DNA from: Chloroflexota bacterium
Lineage (GTDB): Bacteria; Chloroflexota; UBA11872; UBA12225
Direction of reading: 5' to 3'
Assembly (NCBI GenBank): GCA_030447525.1
Contig: JAUJOR010000001.1
Location: forward strand, 425,466-489,465
Length of the DNA stretch: 64,000 nt
Position numbers and translations under genes: made by a program. Below, one piece after another: positions 1-8,462 of the stretch. Every line of letters starts with the position of its first letter. Within the stretch, counting starts at the first letter, position 1. The notes beneath the pieces are model-generated. The model ran no database searches. It saw only the letters and a program-made list of their open reading frames with translations, and had not been told where the DNA came from.

Positions 1-12
1 AGGCGACGCGGG

Positions 13-777
13 TCATGGCCCGGTCACCCCGGCCATACGATTGATCATCCCAGCGGCGTACCCGGCGCCGAAGCCGTTATCGATGTTCACCACCAGGATG
101 CCCGGGGCGCACGATGTCAGCATGCCCAGCAGGGCGGCGATACCCCCAAAGGCCGCCCCGTACCCAATGCTCGTCGGTACGGCGATGACGGGACGATCGA
201 CCAGGCCGCCGACGACGCTAGGCAGGGCCCCTTCCATCCCGGCGACGACGACCAGGGCATTAGCCTCCAGGAGGCGCTCCCGATTGGCCAGCAAGCGGTG
301 GATGCCGGCGACGCCGACGTCCCAGAGGCGCTCCACCGTGCTCCCTGTGAGCTCTGCCGTCAGGGCCGCCTCCTCGGCTACGGGGATGTCGGTGGTGCCT
401 CCCGTAGCGACGAGGACCGTCCCCGGGGCGCGTGGTGGGCTGGCGCGGACGGCGACGATGCAACGCGGTACGGGATGGTACACGGCATCCGGGACACGCT
501 CCCGTACAGCCTCAAAGTCCGCCCCCTTGCAGCGCGTCGCCAGCACCGTCTGGCCGGCGGCCGCCAGGCGCTCGGCAATGGTGGCAATCTGCTCCGGCGT
601 CTTGCCGCTGCCGTAGATTACCTCGGGGAAGCCCTTGCGCAGGGAGCGGTGATGGTCGATGCGGGCGAAGCCCACATCCTCTACGTCCAGGCGCTTGAGG
701 CGCTGGGCAGCCTCCGCCGGAGTGACCGCCCCGGCGGCGACTGCCTGCAGCAAGGCGGTGGTAGTCGCTTCGTCCAT
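13..777 (-). CDS. larB: LarB, nickel-pincer cofactor biosynthesis (AIR-carboxylase-like)
   Basis: LarB carboxylates and hydrolyses nicotinic acid adenine dinucleotide in the first step of nickel-pincer nucleotide synthesis, the cofactor of lactate racemase and related enzymes. The protein has the N-terminal LarB segment (LDVEDVGFARIDHHR, then FPEVIYGSGKT) and a PurE-like Rossmann domain ending in IDNGFGAGYAAG. The open frame extends upstream to 894, but the ATG at 777 (MDEATTTALL) gives 254 residues, close to the family length, and removes a low-complexity Pro/Gly-rich lead. An extended -10 (TGGTATAGT) lies about 46 nt upstream. Partner genes larC and larE are not in the window and could lie left of it. 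Confidence 0.9.
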   Translation of the reverse strand: MDEATTTALLQAVAAGAVTPAEAAQRLKRLDVEDVGFARIDHHRSLRKGFPEVIYGSGKTPEQIATIAERLAAAGQTVLATRCKGADFEAVRERVPDAVYHPVPRCIVAVRASPPRAPGTVLVATGGTTDIPVAEEAALTAELTGSTVERLWDVGVAGIHRLLANRERLLEANALVVVAGMEGALPSVVGGLVDRPVIAVPTSIGYGAAFGGIAALLGMLTSCAPGILVVNIDNGFGAGYAAGMINRMAGVTGP

Positions 778-1107
778 TGGACCGTTGGACTGTGGGCTCA
801 ACCGTGGGCGCACCGCAGACCGCCAGGGGACTATACCAACCGGCCGCCCGCCCGCGGCCGGCGCCGGGCAACCTCCAGAGGGTCTAGTTGGCACGCTTCT
901 TGCTCATAGCGTCAGGATCACGGCCCGGCGCCGCTCCAGGCGCCCGGACTGCCCCCAGGTCCCGTCCCGGCGGCACCCCCTTTTCAGCGGGCCGTGACCA
1001 CAGGTGAGGCGAGAGGTAACGCCTCACACCCCCCGTCCAGCGGGGTTGTGCTTGTGGGACGCGCCGGCTGTGACCACGGCCAGCCGGTAGCCCCGTGTCC
1101 ACCGTGG
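778..1107. other. Intergenic stretch between divergent larB and the glycosyltransferase remnant
   Basis: No gene is supported here. The stretch holds the larB promoter candidate near 830-838 and is otherwise featureless, GC-rich sequence. Open frames crossing it are low-complexity shadows. Confidence 0.5.
830..838 (-). promoter_or_regulatory. Extended -10 promoter candidate for larB
   Basis: On the minus strand the sequence TGGTATAGT fits an extended -10 element (TGnTATAAT). No convincing -35 is seen 17 nt upstream, as expected for extended -10 promoters. The predicted leader is about 46 nt to the ATG at 777. Confidence 0.45.
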
Positions 1108-1128
1108 GACTCATGAGCGGCATGAGTC
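1108..1128. promoter_or_regulatory. Inverted repeat upstream of glycosyltransferase
   Basis: GACTCATG and CATGAGTC form a perfect 8-bp inverted repeat with a 5-nt spacer, 19 bp before the ATG of the glycosyltransferase. It could be an operator or a small hairpin in the leader. No promoter hexamers are clear around it. Confidence 0.35.
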
Positions 1129-1146
1129 TGGAATTGTGAGGTGTGT

Positions 1147-2345
1147 ATGGAATCCGGCAGTCGTCCTCCGTTGCTGTGCTTTTCGCATCTGCGCTGGGAC
1201 TTTGTCTGGCAGCGCCCGCAGCAGTTGATGTCACGCTTTGCCCGGGAGCGGCGGGTGTACTTTATCGAGGAGCCGGTGTTCCGGGCGCCGGCGGGGGAGG
1301 CGCCGGACGGGGCGGTGCTGGAGGTGCGTCAAAGCGAGGGGGTGACGGTGGTGCAGCCGGTGTGTCGGCAGCCGGCGCTGGAGGAGGGGTGGCGTCTGGA
1401 GGCGCTGTACGCCCGGCGGGTGGCCGAGCCTGGTGGCGGCCGAGGGGCTGACGGCGTACACCGCCTGGTTCTACTCCCCCATGTTCCTGCCGGCCCTGCA
1501 GCGCCTGACGCCGGGGCTGGTGGTCTACGACGCCATGGACGAGCTGTCCCTGTTCCAGGATGCCCCGGCGGCGCTCCTGCCCCGGGAGCGCCAGCCTCCT
1601 GGCGCGGGCGGACGTGGTGTTCACCGGGGGGTCAGCCTGGGGCGGGCCAAGGCGCAGCGCCATCCCAACGTGCATCCCTTCCCCAGTGGGGTGGAGGTGG
1701 AGCACTACCGCCAGGCGCTGGCCCCCCAGACGGTGGTGCCGGCCCCGCTGGCCCGGCTCCCCGCCCGCGGGCGGGCTTCTTCGGCGTCCTGGACGAGCGC
1801 CTCGACCTGGCGTTGCTGGCGGCCGTGGCCGCGGCCCGGCCGCAGGTGCAGTTCGTCTTGCTGGGGCCGGTGGCCAAGATCGACCCTGCCCGGCTCCCGC
1901 AGGGCCCAACCTGCACTACCTGGGGCAGCAGGCGTACGGCGACCTGCCGGCCTACGTCAAGGGGTTTGACGTGTGCCTGCTGCCCTTTGCCCGCACGGCG
2001 GCCACCCGGTTCATCAGCCCCACCAAGACCCTGGAGTACATGGCCGCCCACAAGCCCATCATCTCCACGCCGATTGCCGATGTGGTGGAGAGCTACGGGG
2101 CGGTGGTGCGCCTGGCCACCGGGGCCGCCGAGTTCGTCGCCGCCCTGGACGCGGCCCTCAACGAGTCCCCCCAAGCCCGTGCGGCCCGCCTGGCCACCGA
2201 GCGCCGCCTGCTGGCCCGCAGCACCTGGGACGCCATCGCCACCGCCATGGATGCCCGGATGCAAGCCGCCGAGGGCGCAAAGCGATTGGGCGGGCATCAG
2301 AGCGCCACCGGCAGGACGGCGCTCATGGACGCCGCCGGCGACTGA
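1147..2345 (+). pseudogene. Frameshifted GT4-type glycosyltransferase
   Basis: The N-terminus (PLLCFSHLRWDFVWQRPQQL) and the distal part (GQQAYGDLPAYVKGFDVCLLPF, TKTLEYMAAHKPIIST) match family-4-like glycosyltransferases that transfer a nucleotide-sugar moiety to cell-surface glycans. The homologous reading moves between frames five times: near 1429, 1597, 1632, 1765 and 1900. Each move is explained by a single-base insertion or deletion, some next to C or G runs. Protein-level similarity is otherwise preserved and no in-frame stop is needed within the conserved blocks. Either the gene is recently inactivated or this stretch carries consensus errors. No other protein gene nearby shows the same damage. 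ATG at 1147 is the likely original start; the final frame ends at 2345. Confidence 0.75.
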
Positions 2346-2480
2346 CCACCTCGGGTGGCAGGGCCGGCGATCGGGGGCATCCGTCTCCTGGGCACGCTTG
2401 CAGGCCAGGGGAGCTAGCGCGCAAGGTGCGACGCCGGCGAGCCCTGCGCCTGATGTCTCTCTCCTGGGTACCCTGCCGGG

Positions 2481-3041
2481 CTACGGGAGCTGAAGCACTC
2501 CGATGTATGGCAAGTTCCGGAAGCGCTGGTTGTAGTCCAGACCGTAGCCCACGACGAACACGTCTGGGATGTGGAAGCCGACGTACTTCACCAGGGGCTG
2601 CTCGATCAAGCGCCGGGCCGGCTTGTCCAGCAAGGTGCAGACGGTGAGGGACTCCGGGCCACGCGTCGCCAGGACGCGCAGGACATAGTTGAGCGTCAAG
2701 CCGGTGTCGATGATGTCTTCCACCAAGAGGACGTGCTTGCCGGTAATGCTGTGATCGAGGTCCTTGATCAGGCGCACTACGCCCGAGGCATCCCGACCGA
2801 CGTAGCTGGAGATGGCTAGAAAGTCTAGCGTCACCGGAAGGTCGATGCGACGCAGCAGGTCGGCGGCGAACATCACCGATCCTCGCAGAATCCCCACCAG
2901 GACGAGCGCCTTCCCCTGGTAGTCCGCTGTGACCTGGGCACCGAGCTCGCTCACCCGGCGCTGGAGCTCCAGCGCCGAGATGAGGATCTTGCCCGGCGCC
3001 GGGTCTTGAGAGAGGTGCAACGGGTTAGCAGATGTCGCCAC
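2481..3041 (-). CDS. hpt: Hypoxanthine phosphoribosyltransferase
   Basis: Purine salvage enzyme making IMP/GMP from hypoxanthine/guanine and PRPP. The PRPP-binding motif VEDIIDTGLT is at about residues 107-116, with the flexible-loop region SSYVGRD near 79-84 and the C-terminal GYGLDYNQRFRNLPYIGVL typical of the family. The 186-residue length is normal. The start is a GTG at 3041, 10 bp after the stop of the preceding gene, so it is probably the last gene of a three-gene operon. It converges on the glycosyltransferase remnant. Confidence 0.95.
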   Translation of the reverse strand: MATSANPLHLSQDPAPGKILISALELQRRVSELGAQVTADYQGKALVLVGILRGSVMFAADLLRRIDLPVTLDFLAISSYVGRDASGVVRLIKDLDHSITGKHVLLVEDIIDTGLTLNYVLRVLATRGPESLTVCTLLDKPARRLIEQPLVKYVGFHIPDVFVVGYGLDYNQRFRNLPYIGVLQLP

Positions 3042-3051
3042 GGCGCTCGGA

Positions 3052-3492
3052 CTAGCCCGAGGCTCCGGGCAAGGCGCTGCCCTCGGGCTGCAGCGATGCG
3101 CCGGGGGACTGCGCCGACGTCCGGTTTACCTGCAGTCCGTACTTGAAGAGGAGGTTCCGGTAGTCACGGTTGTAGAGGAGCTTGATCCTTACTTCCGGGT
3201 ACAGCTCGCGCAGGCGACGTAGCTTCCGGTTCTTCTTTGTGACCAGGCTTTGTTTCAGCGTGGTCAGCTCGATGTACAGGTCCAGCTCGGGGAGGTAGAA
3301 GTCCGGGGTGAAGCTTTCGATGGGGCGCTCTTGGTCATCGTAGCGCAGCGGAAAGCTACGCGGCTCGTACTCCCACCTGAGCTGGTAGAAGTCCAGGATA
3401 CTGGCGAACTCGGCCTCACTGGGGTGGGCGAAGACCGGGCCCGGCGTCGGCCGGCCCGATGTTTGTTCAACCTCGGCGACGGTGCCCGTCAT
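3052..3492 (-). CDS. PD-(D/E)XK-like small protein upstream of hpt
   Basis: A 146-residue soluble protein of unknown role. The central block has WEYEP, then FTPDFYLPELDLYIELTT, then a Lys-rich helix (KKNRKLRRLRELYP). The spacing of E, PDF and E/T is like restriction-endonuclease-fold (PD-(D/E)XK or VRR-NUC-like) proteins, where these acids bind metal. The family resemblance is read from motifs only. The gene lies between a membrane-protein gene and hpt with gaps of about 10 bp on both sides, which suggests co-transcription. Proline-rich ends flank the domain. Confidence 0.6.
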   Translation of the reverse strand: MTGTVAEVEQTSGRPTPGPVFAHPSEAEFASILDFYQLRWEYEPRSFPLRYDDQERPIESFTPDFYLPELDLYIELTTLKQSLVTKKNRKLRRLRELYPEVRIKLLYNRDYRNLLFKYGLQVNRTSAQSPGASLQPEGSALPGASG

Positions 3493-3501
3493 CGAGGCCC
3501 T

Positions 3502-4266
3502 CTAGTCCTCCCGGCCGACCGTAGACGGGCCCGGCCGGGAGGCCGTGCCTGCCGGGATCGGCTGGGGGAGGGTCTCGTCGGGAGGCGTCGCCCGCATAGC
3601 GCTCGTAGCCGGGAAGTCGGGGGACACGGCACTGTCTGTGCCGTCTGGGTGCACGGGAACAACGATATCCCCGCCGGCGGCGGGGAGGTCTTTGCTGCCC
3701 CAACGCAATCGATGCTGCCAGGTGGGCCAGCTGGTCAACTCACGGCTCCAGCGGCCTACCGGAACGGCGCCGCTGTCGACGCCGCTGCCGAGACGTCTCA
3801 CGAACGTACGCCCTTCGGCGAGGCGGCGGACGGTGGTAGCCAGCGGCCGGATGACAAAACGCTCAGTCCCGCGCTCGGCGGCCCCTTCCACGACGGTCAC
3901 TTTCCCCCCAGCCCAGTGCAGGCCCGTGGGGAGCTTGCCACCGAAGCGGCCCACAGCCCAGGCCAGGCCGAAGTAGATCCCTCCCCAGGCCAGGGCGATC
4001 ACCAGCGAGACGAGGGCCAGGATCATGATCCCCACGTCACGCAGGATGGTGACCAGTCCAACCCCACCGACCCGGGATACGCCGAAGCCGGCGGCACAGG
4101 AGGCGAGGAGGGCCACGAGGACGGCGACGCCGACCACGATGGCGAGGCGTTTGACCTCCCCCATGGTGGTGGGTGCGTCCCGGTCTGAGGGCCCCGCCGG
4201 CGGCGCCGGTGGCGTGACGACGGTGGAGATCCCCGGGCCGCTCGGATTCGCATCCGCTGCTGTCAC
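3502..4266 (-). CDS. Hypothetical membrane protein, two hydrophobic segments
   Basis: A 254-residue protein I do not recognise. Two transmembrane segments are visible (IVVGVAVLVALLASCAAGFG at about 40-62 and IMILALVSLVIALAWGGIYF at about 78-100), preceded by a Pro-rich N-terminus and followed by a long polar tail rich in Arg, Pro and Thr. The start is a GTG with the strong site GGAGGGG 3-5 nt upstream. It is the first gene of the run leading to the PD-(D/E)XK-like protein and hpt. Confidence 0.6.
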   Translation of the reverse strand: MTAADANPSGPGISTVVTPPAPPAGPSDRDAPTTMGEVKRLAIVVGVAVLVALLASCAAGFGVSRVGGVGLVTILRDVGIMILALVSLVIALAWGGIYFGLAWAVGRFGGKLPTGLHWAGGKVTVVEGAAERGTERFVIRPLATTVRRLAEGRTFVRRLGSGVDSGAVPVGRWSRELTSWPTWQHRLRWGSKDLPAAGGDIVVPVHPDGTDSAVSPDFPATSAMRATPPDETLPQPIPAGTASRPGPSTVGRED

Positions 4267-4487
4267 TATCCCCTCCGAGCGCTCCCGCTCCTATTGAGTA
4301 TGACGCGTCTGAGTATGACGCATCTGGATATGGCCCGTCCTTGATCTCGGCCGTGACCAGAGCTGGCCAATCCTAGCCTGACTGGCCGGAGCCAGGCTGC
4401 TCGCCAGCCGATCATCACCAAACGGACGACGCGCGCTGTCTGTGTAAGGGTAGCCCCCGCGGCCGCCCGTAGCGCCCAGCTGAATGG
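4267..4487. other. Intergenic stretch with short repeats
   Basis: No gene is supported. The left part contains two imperfect copies of GAGTATGACGC(G/A)TCT (about 4297-4327), and related CTGG-rich sequence follows. No terminator with a clear stem and T-run is seen. Confidence 0.4.
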
Positions 4488-4748
4488 CTATGCCGGCTGG
4501 CGGCCGGGCGCTGCGAAGCCCAGCTGGCTGTCTTGGCCACCGCCGCGGACCTGCCGGTACCTGGTCAAGACCTCTGCCTCGGCCTGTCGCCCGGCCGCCC
4601 GCGCCTCTTCCTTTGCCTGGTTGAAGTGCCCCTTGATAGCAGCCATGAGGTCGCGGCCGCTCATGGGAGTCAGCAACAGGGCGCCGGCGCTGCCGGCGGC
4701 GCATCCGGTCAGGAAACCGGCGATAAACCAGGGCTGGCGTGGATCCAT
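4488..4748 (-). CDS. YtxH-domain-like small membrane protein
   Basis: An 86-residue protein with one N-terminal transmembrane segment (FIAGFLTGCAAGSAGALLL) followed by TPMSGRDLMAAIKGHF, the pattern of YtxH/gas-vesicle-like general-stress proteins (short membrane anchor, then an amphipathic helix). The start ATG directly follows the stop of the upstream gene (TAGATG), and GGAGG lies 6 nt before it, so the two genes are translationally coupled. Function is not known for this family beyond envelope or stress association. Confidence 0.7.
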   Translation of the reverse strand: MDPRQPWFIAGFLTGCAAGSAGALLLTPMSGRDLMAAIKGHFNQAKEEARAAGRQAEAEVLTRYRQVRGGGQDSQLGFAAPGRQPA

Positions 4749-5048
4749 CTACTGCCTCCCCCCGCGGCTGATCGTCAACAGGCTGCGGACCATCGTCCCG
4801 GCCGCGGCGCTGAGGGCGGCCAGCCGGGCCAGCGGGCCGATGACCACCTCCCCCACTACGTTCGTCGTCCCCCGGATGGTGTCGCTGGTGCGGTTGACGG
4901 AGGTGAGGATGGGCTGCACCTCTGCGCGCACTGACTGCACCAGGTTCCAGATGCGTAGTCCGAGGACAATGAGCAGGACGTTTGCCGCTAGTGTCACCAG
5001 CGCGACGATGATGATGATGACATCACGCGTCGCCGCGAGCCATTCCAC
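4749..5048 (-). CDS. DUF948-like small membrane protein
   Basis: A 99-residue protein with an N-terminal transmembrane helix (IIIIVALVTLAANVLLIVLG) and a helical domain with NLVQSVRAEVQPILTSVNRTSDTI, the arrangement of DUF948 general-stress proteins. It begins with GTG and has GGAGG 7 nt upstream. The YtxH-like gene follows with no gap. DUF948 and YtxH proteins are often encoded together, which supports both calls. Confidence 0.7.
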   Translation of the reverse strand: MEWLAATRDVIIIIVALVTLAANVLLIVLGLRIWNLVQSVRAEVQPILTSVNRTSDTIRGTTNVVGEVVIGPLARLAALSAAAGTMVRSLLTISRGGRQ

Positions 5049-5561
5049 TCCAATACCTCCCTCAGTTGCCTACCGACTCTGCCGCCGGCTAGCCCGCTCT
5101 ACCGCAGCCCGCCCGGCGCCACCCGCGTTCACAAGCTCCGCCCGGCGGCGGCCGGCCACCTGACCGCCCGGGCCGGCGGCCCGCTCGCTCCATGCTTTGA
5201 TGGCGCTTTGATGGCCGGTGCCGCGCGGTTGGGCACGATGTGCGGTGGCCGTATCTTTGCATACGGGGGCGGATTGGCTCCATATGTTCGTGTCACACAG
5301 GAGCGCACCCGTAGGTTTACACGCCGCTCCCGGACTCTTGCCCGCGGCCGCGCCTCCCGGGGCTTGCTTTTCCCAGGGACTACCAGGCGCACCATCAACT
5401 TTCGTGCCAGCTTTTTCGTGCCAGCTCCTGGGGAGTTTAGGGAGGGCGCGGCTAGGGCGCGGGCGCGGCCCCGTGGACGGGGGGCCGCGCCCGGCTTGCG
5501 GGGCATGCTGGCCATCCGGCGACGACCGCGGCGAGAACCGACGTATAATCGGACAGCAGCC
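5049..5561. other. Long intergenic region upstream of FHA gene
   Basis: About 510 bp between divergent operons with no supported gene; the open frames are low-complexity. Visible features are a tandem 12-bp repeat TTCGTGCCAGCT at 5401-5412 and 5415-5426, and a TATAAT hexamer at 5544-5549 just before the next gene. Confidence 0.5.
5544..5549 (+). promoter_or_regulatory. -10 hexamer TATAAT upstream of FHA gene
   Basis: A perfect TATAAT ends 12 nt before the ATG at 5562, so the transcript would have a leader of only about 5 nt. No good -35 was found. No Shine-Dalgarno sequence is present, in keeping with a leaderless-like start. Confidence 0.5.
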
Positions 5562-6461
5562 ATGAAGGCCCTCGCTCGCTTCGAGGAGTTTTTGCAGCAG
5601 ATGGTGGAGGCCCCATTTCGCCGTATGTTCGGCGGTCGCCTGGAGCCCGTCGATCTCGCCCGCCGCCTCGGGCGTGTGATGGACGATAACAAGCGCGTCA
5701 CGTGGGACCGACCGCTGGTGCCGAACCAGTACGTCATCGCCCTCTCCCCGCGGGACTTCGAGGACGTGCAGGGGTTTATCACTTCCCTCCAGCGTGAGCT
5801 GGAGCGATTCGTCGCCGAGCGAGCCGGGGAGCGAGGGTGCAGTCTGCTGGCCGCTCCCCAGGTGACTATCACTCCCGAGAGCGCGCTGAGCGCTGGGGTA
5901 TTCACCGTGCGGGCGACGCTGATCGACTCGGCACGCCTGCCCCCGGGCGGGCACCCGGCCGCCGGGGGGCAGGCTACGACGCGGCCCGGGGGCGCGGCCG
6001 GAAGACGGCACACAGGAGGCTCCGCCGGCGACGTGGCCCCGCCGGGCCAGGCGACCGTTGGTGTCGAACCGCCGCCGGAGCGCTCAGACGAGCGGCCTGA
6101 GGGTGAAGAGACCCGGACACGGGCGATGCGTCCGCTGGAGATGCCCTTGGGACCCCCCGGCTTCGAGACGCTGCACCTCGTGGGCACCGTTGGTGGCCGG
6201 CCCATGACCTGGCCGCTCGCGGGTGCCCGGGTGCGGATCGGGCGCGGCCTGGATAACGAGGTCGTCCTAGACGACGCCAGCGTCTCGCGGCACCACGCCG
6301 AGATCATCCGGGAGCACGGGCGGGCGGAGGTGCGTGACCTGGGAAGCACCAACGGCACCTGGGTCAACGCCGGGCGCGTGGAATTCGCGGCCCTGCAACC
6401 GGGAGACCAGATAGCCTTCGGCGCCGTGCACCTCGAGGTGACGCGTCGAGCGGCGTCCTAG
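5562..6461 (+). CDS. FhaA-like protein (DUF3662 + FHA domain)
   Basis: A 299-residue cytoplasmic protein with an N-terminal DUF3662 domain (FEEFLQQMVEAPFRRMFGG at the start, KRVTWDRPLVPNQYVI following), a Pro/Gly-rich linker, and a C-terminal FHA domain (VRIGRGLDNEVVLDDASVSRHH, LGSTNGTWVNAGRV). FHA domains bind phosphothreonine. In Actinobacteria this architecture (FhaA) sits with FhaB, RodA and PbpA and links Ser/Thr kinase signalling to cell-wall growth. I chose the ATG at 5562 because the frame upstream is low-complexity and the DUF3662 match begins there. It is followed 4 bp later by a second FHA gene. Confidence 0.85.
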   Translation: MKALARFEEFLQQMVEAPFRRMFGGRLEPVDLARRLGRVMDDNKRVTWDRPLVPNQYVIALSPRDFEDVQGFITSLQRELERFVAERAGERGCSLLAAPQVTITPESALSAGVFTVRATLIDSARLPPGGHPAAGGQATTRPGGAAGRRHTGGSAGDVAPPGQATVGVEPPPERSDERPEGEETRTRAMRPLEMPLGPPGFETLHLVGTVGGRPMTWPLAGARVRIGRGLDNEVVLDDASVSRHHAEIIREHGRAEVRDLGSTNGTWVNAGRVEFAALQPGDQIAFGAVHLEVTRRAAS

Positions 6462-6465
6462 AGGG

Positions 6466-6993
6466 GTGACGTTGGCCCTGATTGGACCAGCGGAGCTGAT
6501 GATCCTGGGCCTGCGCCTGGCCTTCGTCCTGGCCCTCTACGCCGTGGTGGCCGCCGTCCTAGTCGCACTGCGCCGCGACCTGCGTCGCAGCGCAGAGGTG
6601 GAGGCGGATGGGCTTCCCATCCCGCCCCAACCGGTGTGGAGCGGGGCCGGGCGGTCTGCCCCCGCCGCTGGGGTGGGGTGGGAGGCGCGTCTGACGCTGG
6701 TGGAAGCGGCGCCGGTTGACGGCCGTCCTGGGCGGGTTGTGCCGCTCGACGGGGAGGTGACCATCGGGCGCCGGCCACCGGCGGAGATCGTCCTGCTCGA
6801 TGACGCCGTGTCTGGCCGGCACGCCCGGCTCACGCGCCGCCAAGGTGAGTGGGTCGTTGAGGACTTGGGTAGTACTAACGGCACCTACGTGAACGGGCGG
6901 CGGCTGACGGAGCCGGTGACACTTCGGCCGGGAGACCTGGTGGTCACCGGCAAGGCCGCCTGGCGGTACGAGGAAGAGGGGCGCGCCGCGTGA
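6466..6993 (+). CDS. FhaB-like membrane-anchored FHA protein
   Basis: A 175-residue protein with an N-terminal transmembrane helix (MILGLRLAFVLALYAVVAAVL), a basic stretch and a C-terminal FHA domain (VTIGRRPPAEIVLLDDAVSGRHA, LGSTNGTYVNGRRL). This matches FhaB, a phosphothreonine-binding partner of the peptidoglycan machinery. The start is GTG 6466 or TTG 6472; GAGGGG at 6461-6466 would be better spaced for the TTG. It is tightly linked to the FhaA-like gene and to the FtsW/RodA gene. Confidence 0.85.
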   Translation: MTLALIGPAELMILGLRLAFVLALYAVVAAVLVALRRDLRRSAEVEADGLPIPPQPVWSGAGRSAPAAGVGWEARLTLVEAAPVDGRPGRVVPLDGEVTIGRRPPAEIVLLDDAVSGRHARLTRRQGEWVVEDLGSTNGTYVNGRRLTEPVTLRPGDLVVTGKAAWRYEEEGRAA

Positions 6994-7006
6994 GCGCGAC
7001 ACCACG

Positions 7007-8398
7007 ATGGGCACGTTGACGCCGGCACGTCCGGCCGCCGGCGCGGGAGGCGTTGCGCCCCGGACACGCTGGGTCTCCTCGCCGGAAGGGGGCAGGGCGG
7101 CGCGGCCCGTCTGGCGCTGGCGCGAGCTGGGACTCGTGCTGATCGTCCTGGTGCCCCTGCTATCCGGCACGGTGCTCCTCTCCGCGGTATGGGGACGCTC
7201 CCTCGCCGATCCACGCTTCTGGCCCCTCTATGGCTTCAGCGCGCTGCTCCCACTTTGCCACTTCGTCCTGCTGGCCCGCCGCTTCCGCGGCAGCCAGGTG
7301 CTCTTGCCTCTGGTCGGCTCCCTGGCCGGTATCGGCCTGCTCCTGATCACCCGCCTAGCCCCTACCCTCTCGGCACGCCAGCTGATCTGGGCGCTGTCCG
7401 GGTGCGTGGTGATGCTGGCCGTGGCCGTGGGGCCGTGGGAGACACGCCTCCTGGAGCGGTACAAGTACACCTATGCCGCGGCCGGGATCGCCCTGGTCGC
7501 CTTAACGCTGGTCTTTGGCATCGATCCCAATGGCAGCGGCATGCGCCTGTGGCTGGGGACGCCGGCTCTGTCGTTCCAACCGTCGGAGATCTTGAAAGTA
7601 CTCCTGGTCGTCTTCTTCGCCGGGTATCTGGTGGACAAGCGGGAGCTGCTGAAGGCAAAGCAGCTCCACTGGGGGCCGCTACGCCTGCCACCTCTCCCGT
7701 ACCTCGCGCCCCTGCTGGCGATGTGGGGCCTCTCGCTGCTGCTCCTCATCTGGCAACGTGACCTGGGGGCGGCCCTGCTGTTCTTTGGCGTCTTCTTGAT
7801 CATGCTCTACGTCGCCGTCGGGCGGGCCTGGTACGTCCTGGCCGGTGTAGCCTTGTTTCTTGCCGGCGGGGCCATCTGCTACCTCTTCTTTGCCCACGTC
7901 CGGCTACGCGTTGAGTTGTGGCTCAATCCCTGGGTCGATCCACTGGGACGCTCCTACCAGATCGCGCAGGCACTGTACGCCGCCGGGAGCGGGGGTCTAT
8001 GGGGGGTCGGGTTGGGCCAGGGCTATCCGCTGTACGTCCCTGCCGTGTACACCGACTTCCCCTTCATGGCCCTGGCCGAAGAGGGTGGGCTGGCGTCCGC
8101 CCTGGCCTTGCTGCTCCTCTATGCCCTGCTGGTTGGTTGCGGCCTGCAGATTGCCTTGCGTGCCCGGCTGCCCTTTGATCGCCTCCTGGCCACCGGGCTG
8201 ACGGCCGTGCTGGGGCTGCAGACGCTGGTCATCGTAGGGGGTAACTTGAAGGTCATCCCCCTGACCGGAGTGACCCTCCCCTTCGTCTCCTACGGCGGGT
8301 CATCGCTGCTGGCGAACTTCCTGATCGTAGGTATCTTGCTGCGCCTTTCACACGAAGAGGCGGCGCGTCCCCTGGCCCTGCCGGCCGCCTCGCCGTAG
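7007..8398 (+). CDS. FtsW/RodA/SpoVE-family glycosyltransferase
   Basis: A 463-residue polytopic membrane protein of the SEDS family, which polymerises lipid II into glycan strands. Visible blocks are SFQPSEILKVLLVVFFAGYL, GRSYQIAQALYAAGSGGLWG and the C-terminal PLTGVTLPFVSYGGSSLLANF, all SEDS signatures. About ten hydrophobic segments are present. The N-terminal 40 residues are polar. The gene sits between FHA genes and a class-B PBP, the arrangement of rodA-pbpA in Actinobacteria, so a RodA- or FtsW-type role cannot be separated by sequence alone. Confidence 0.9.
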   Translation: MGTLTPARPAAGAGGVAPRTRWVSSPEGGRAARPVWRWRELGLVLIVLVPLLSGTVLLSAVWGRSLADPRFWPLYGFSALLPLCHFVLLARRFRGSQVLLPLVGSLAGIGLLLITRLAPTLSARQLIWALSGCVVMLAVAVGPWETRLLERYKYTYAAAGIALVALTLVFGIDPNGSGMRLWLGTPALSFQPSEILKVLLVVFFAGYLVDKRELLKAKQLHWGPLRLPPLPYLAPLLAMWGLSLLLLIWQRDLGAALLFFGVFLIMLYVAVGRAWYVLAGVALFLAGGAICYLFFAHVRLRVELWLNPWVDPLGRSYQIAQALYAAGSGGLWGVGLGQGYPLYVPAVYTDFPFMALAEEGGLASALALLLLYALLVGCGLQIALRARLPFDRLLATGLTAVLGLQTLVIVGGNLKVIPLTGVTLPFVSYGGSSLLANFLIVGILLRLSHEEAARPLALPAASP

Positions 8399-8462
8399 CC
8401 CCCGGTCACTGCTTGGGGCGTGGCAGGTCCCCTTGCTCCGCCAACTCAGGTTCAGGTCAAGC

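Noticed and set aside
5208..5561. Upstream in-frame extension of the FhaA-like gene
   Set aside because: Arg/Gly-rich, no family match and separated from the gene by a perfect -10 hexamer; the DUF3662 domain starts at the ATG at 5562.
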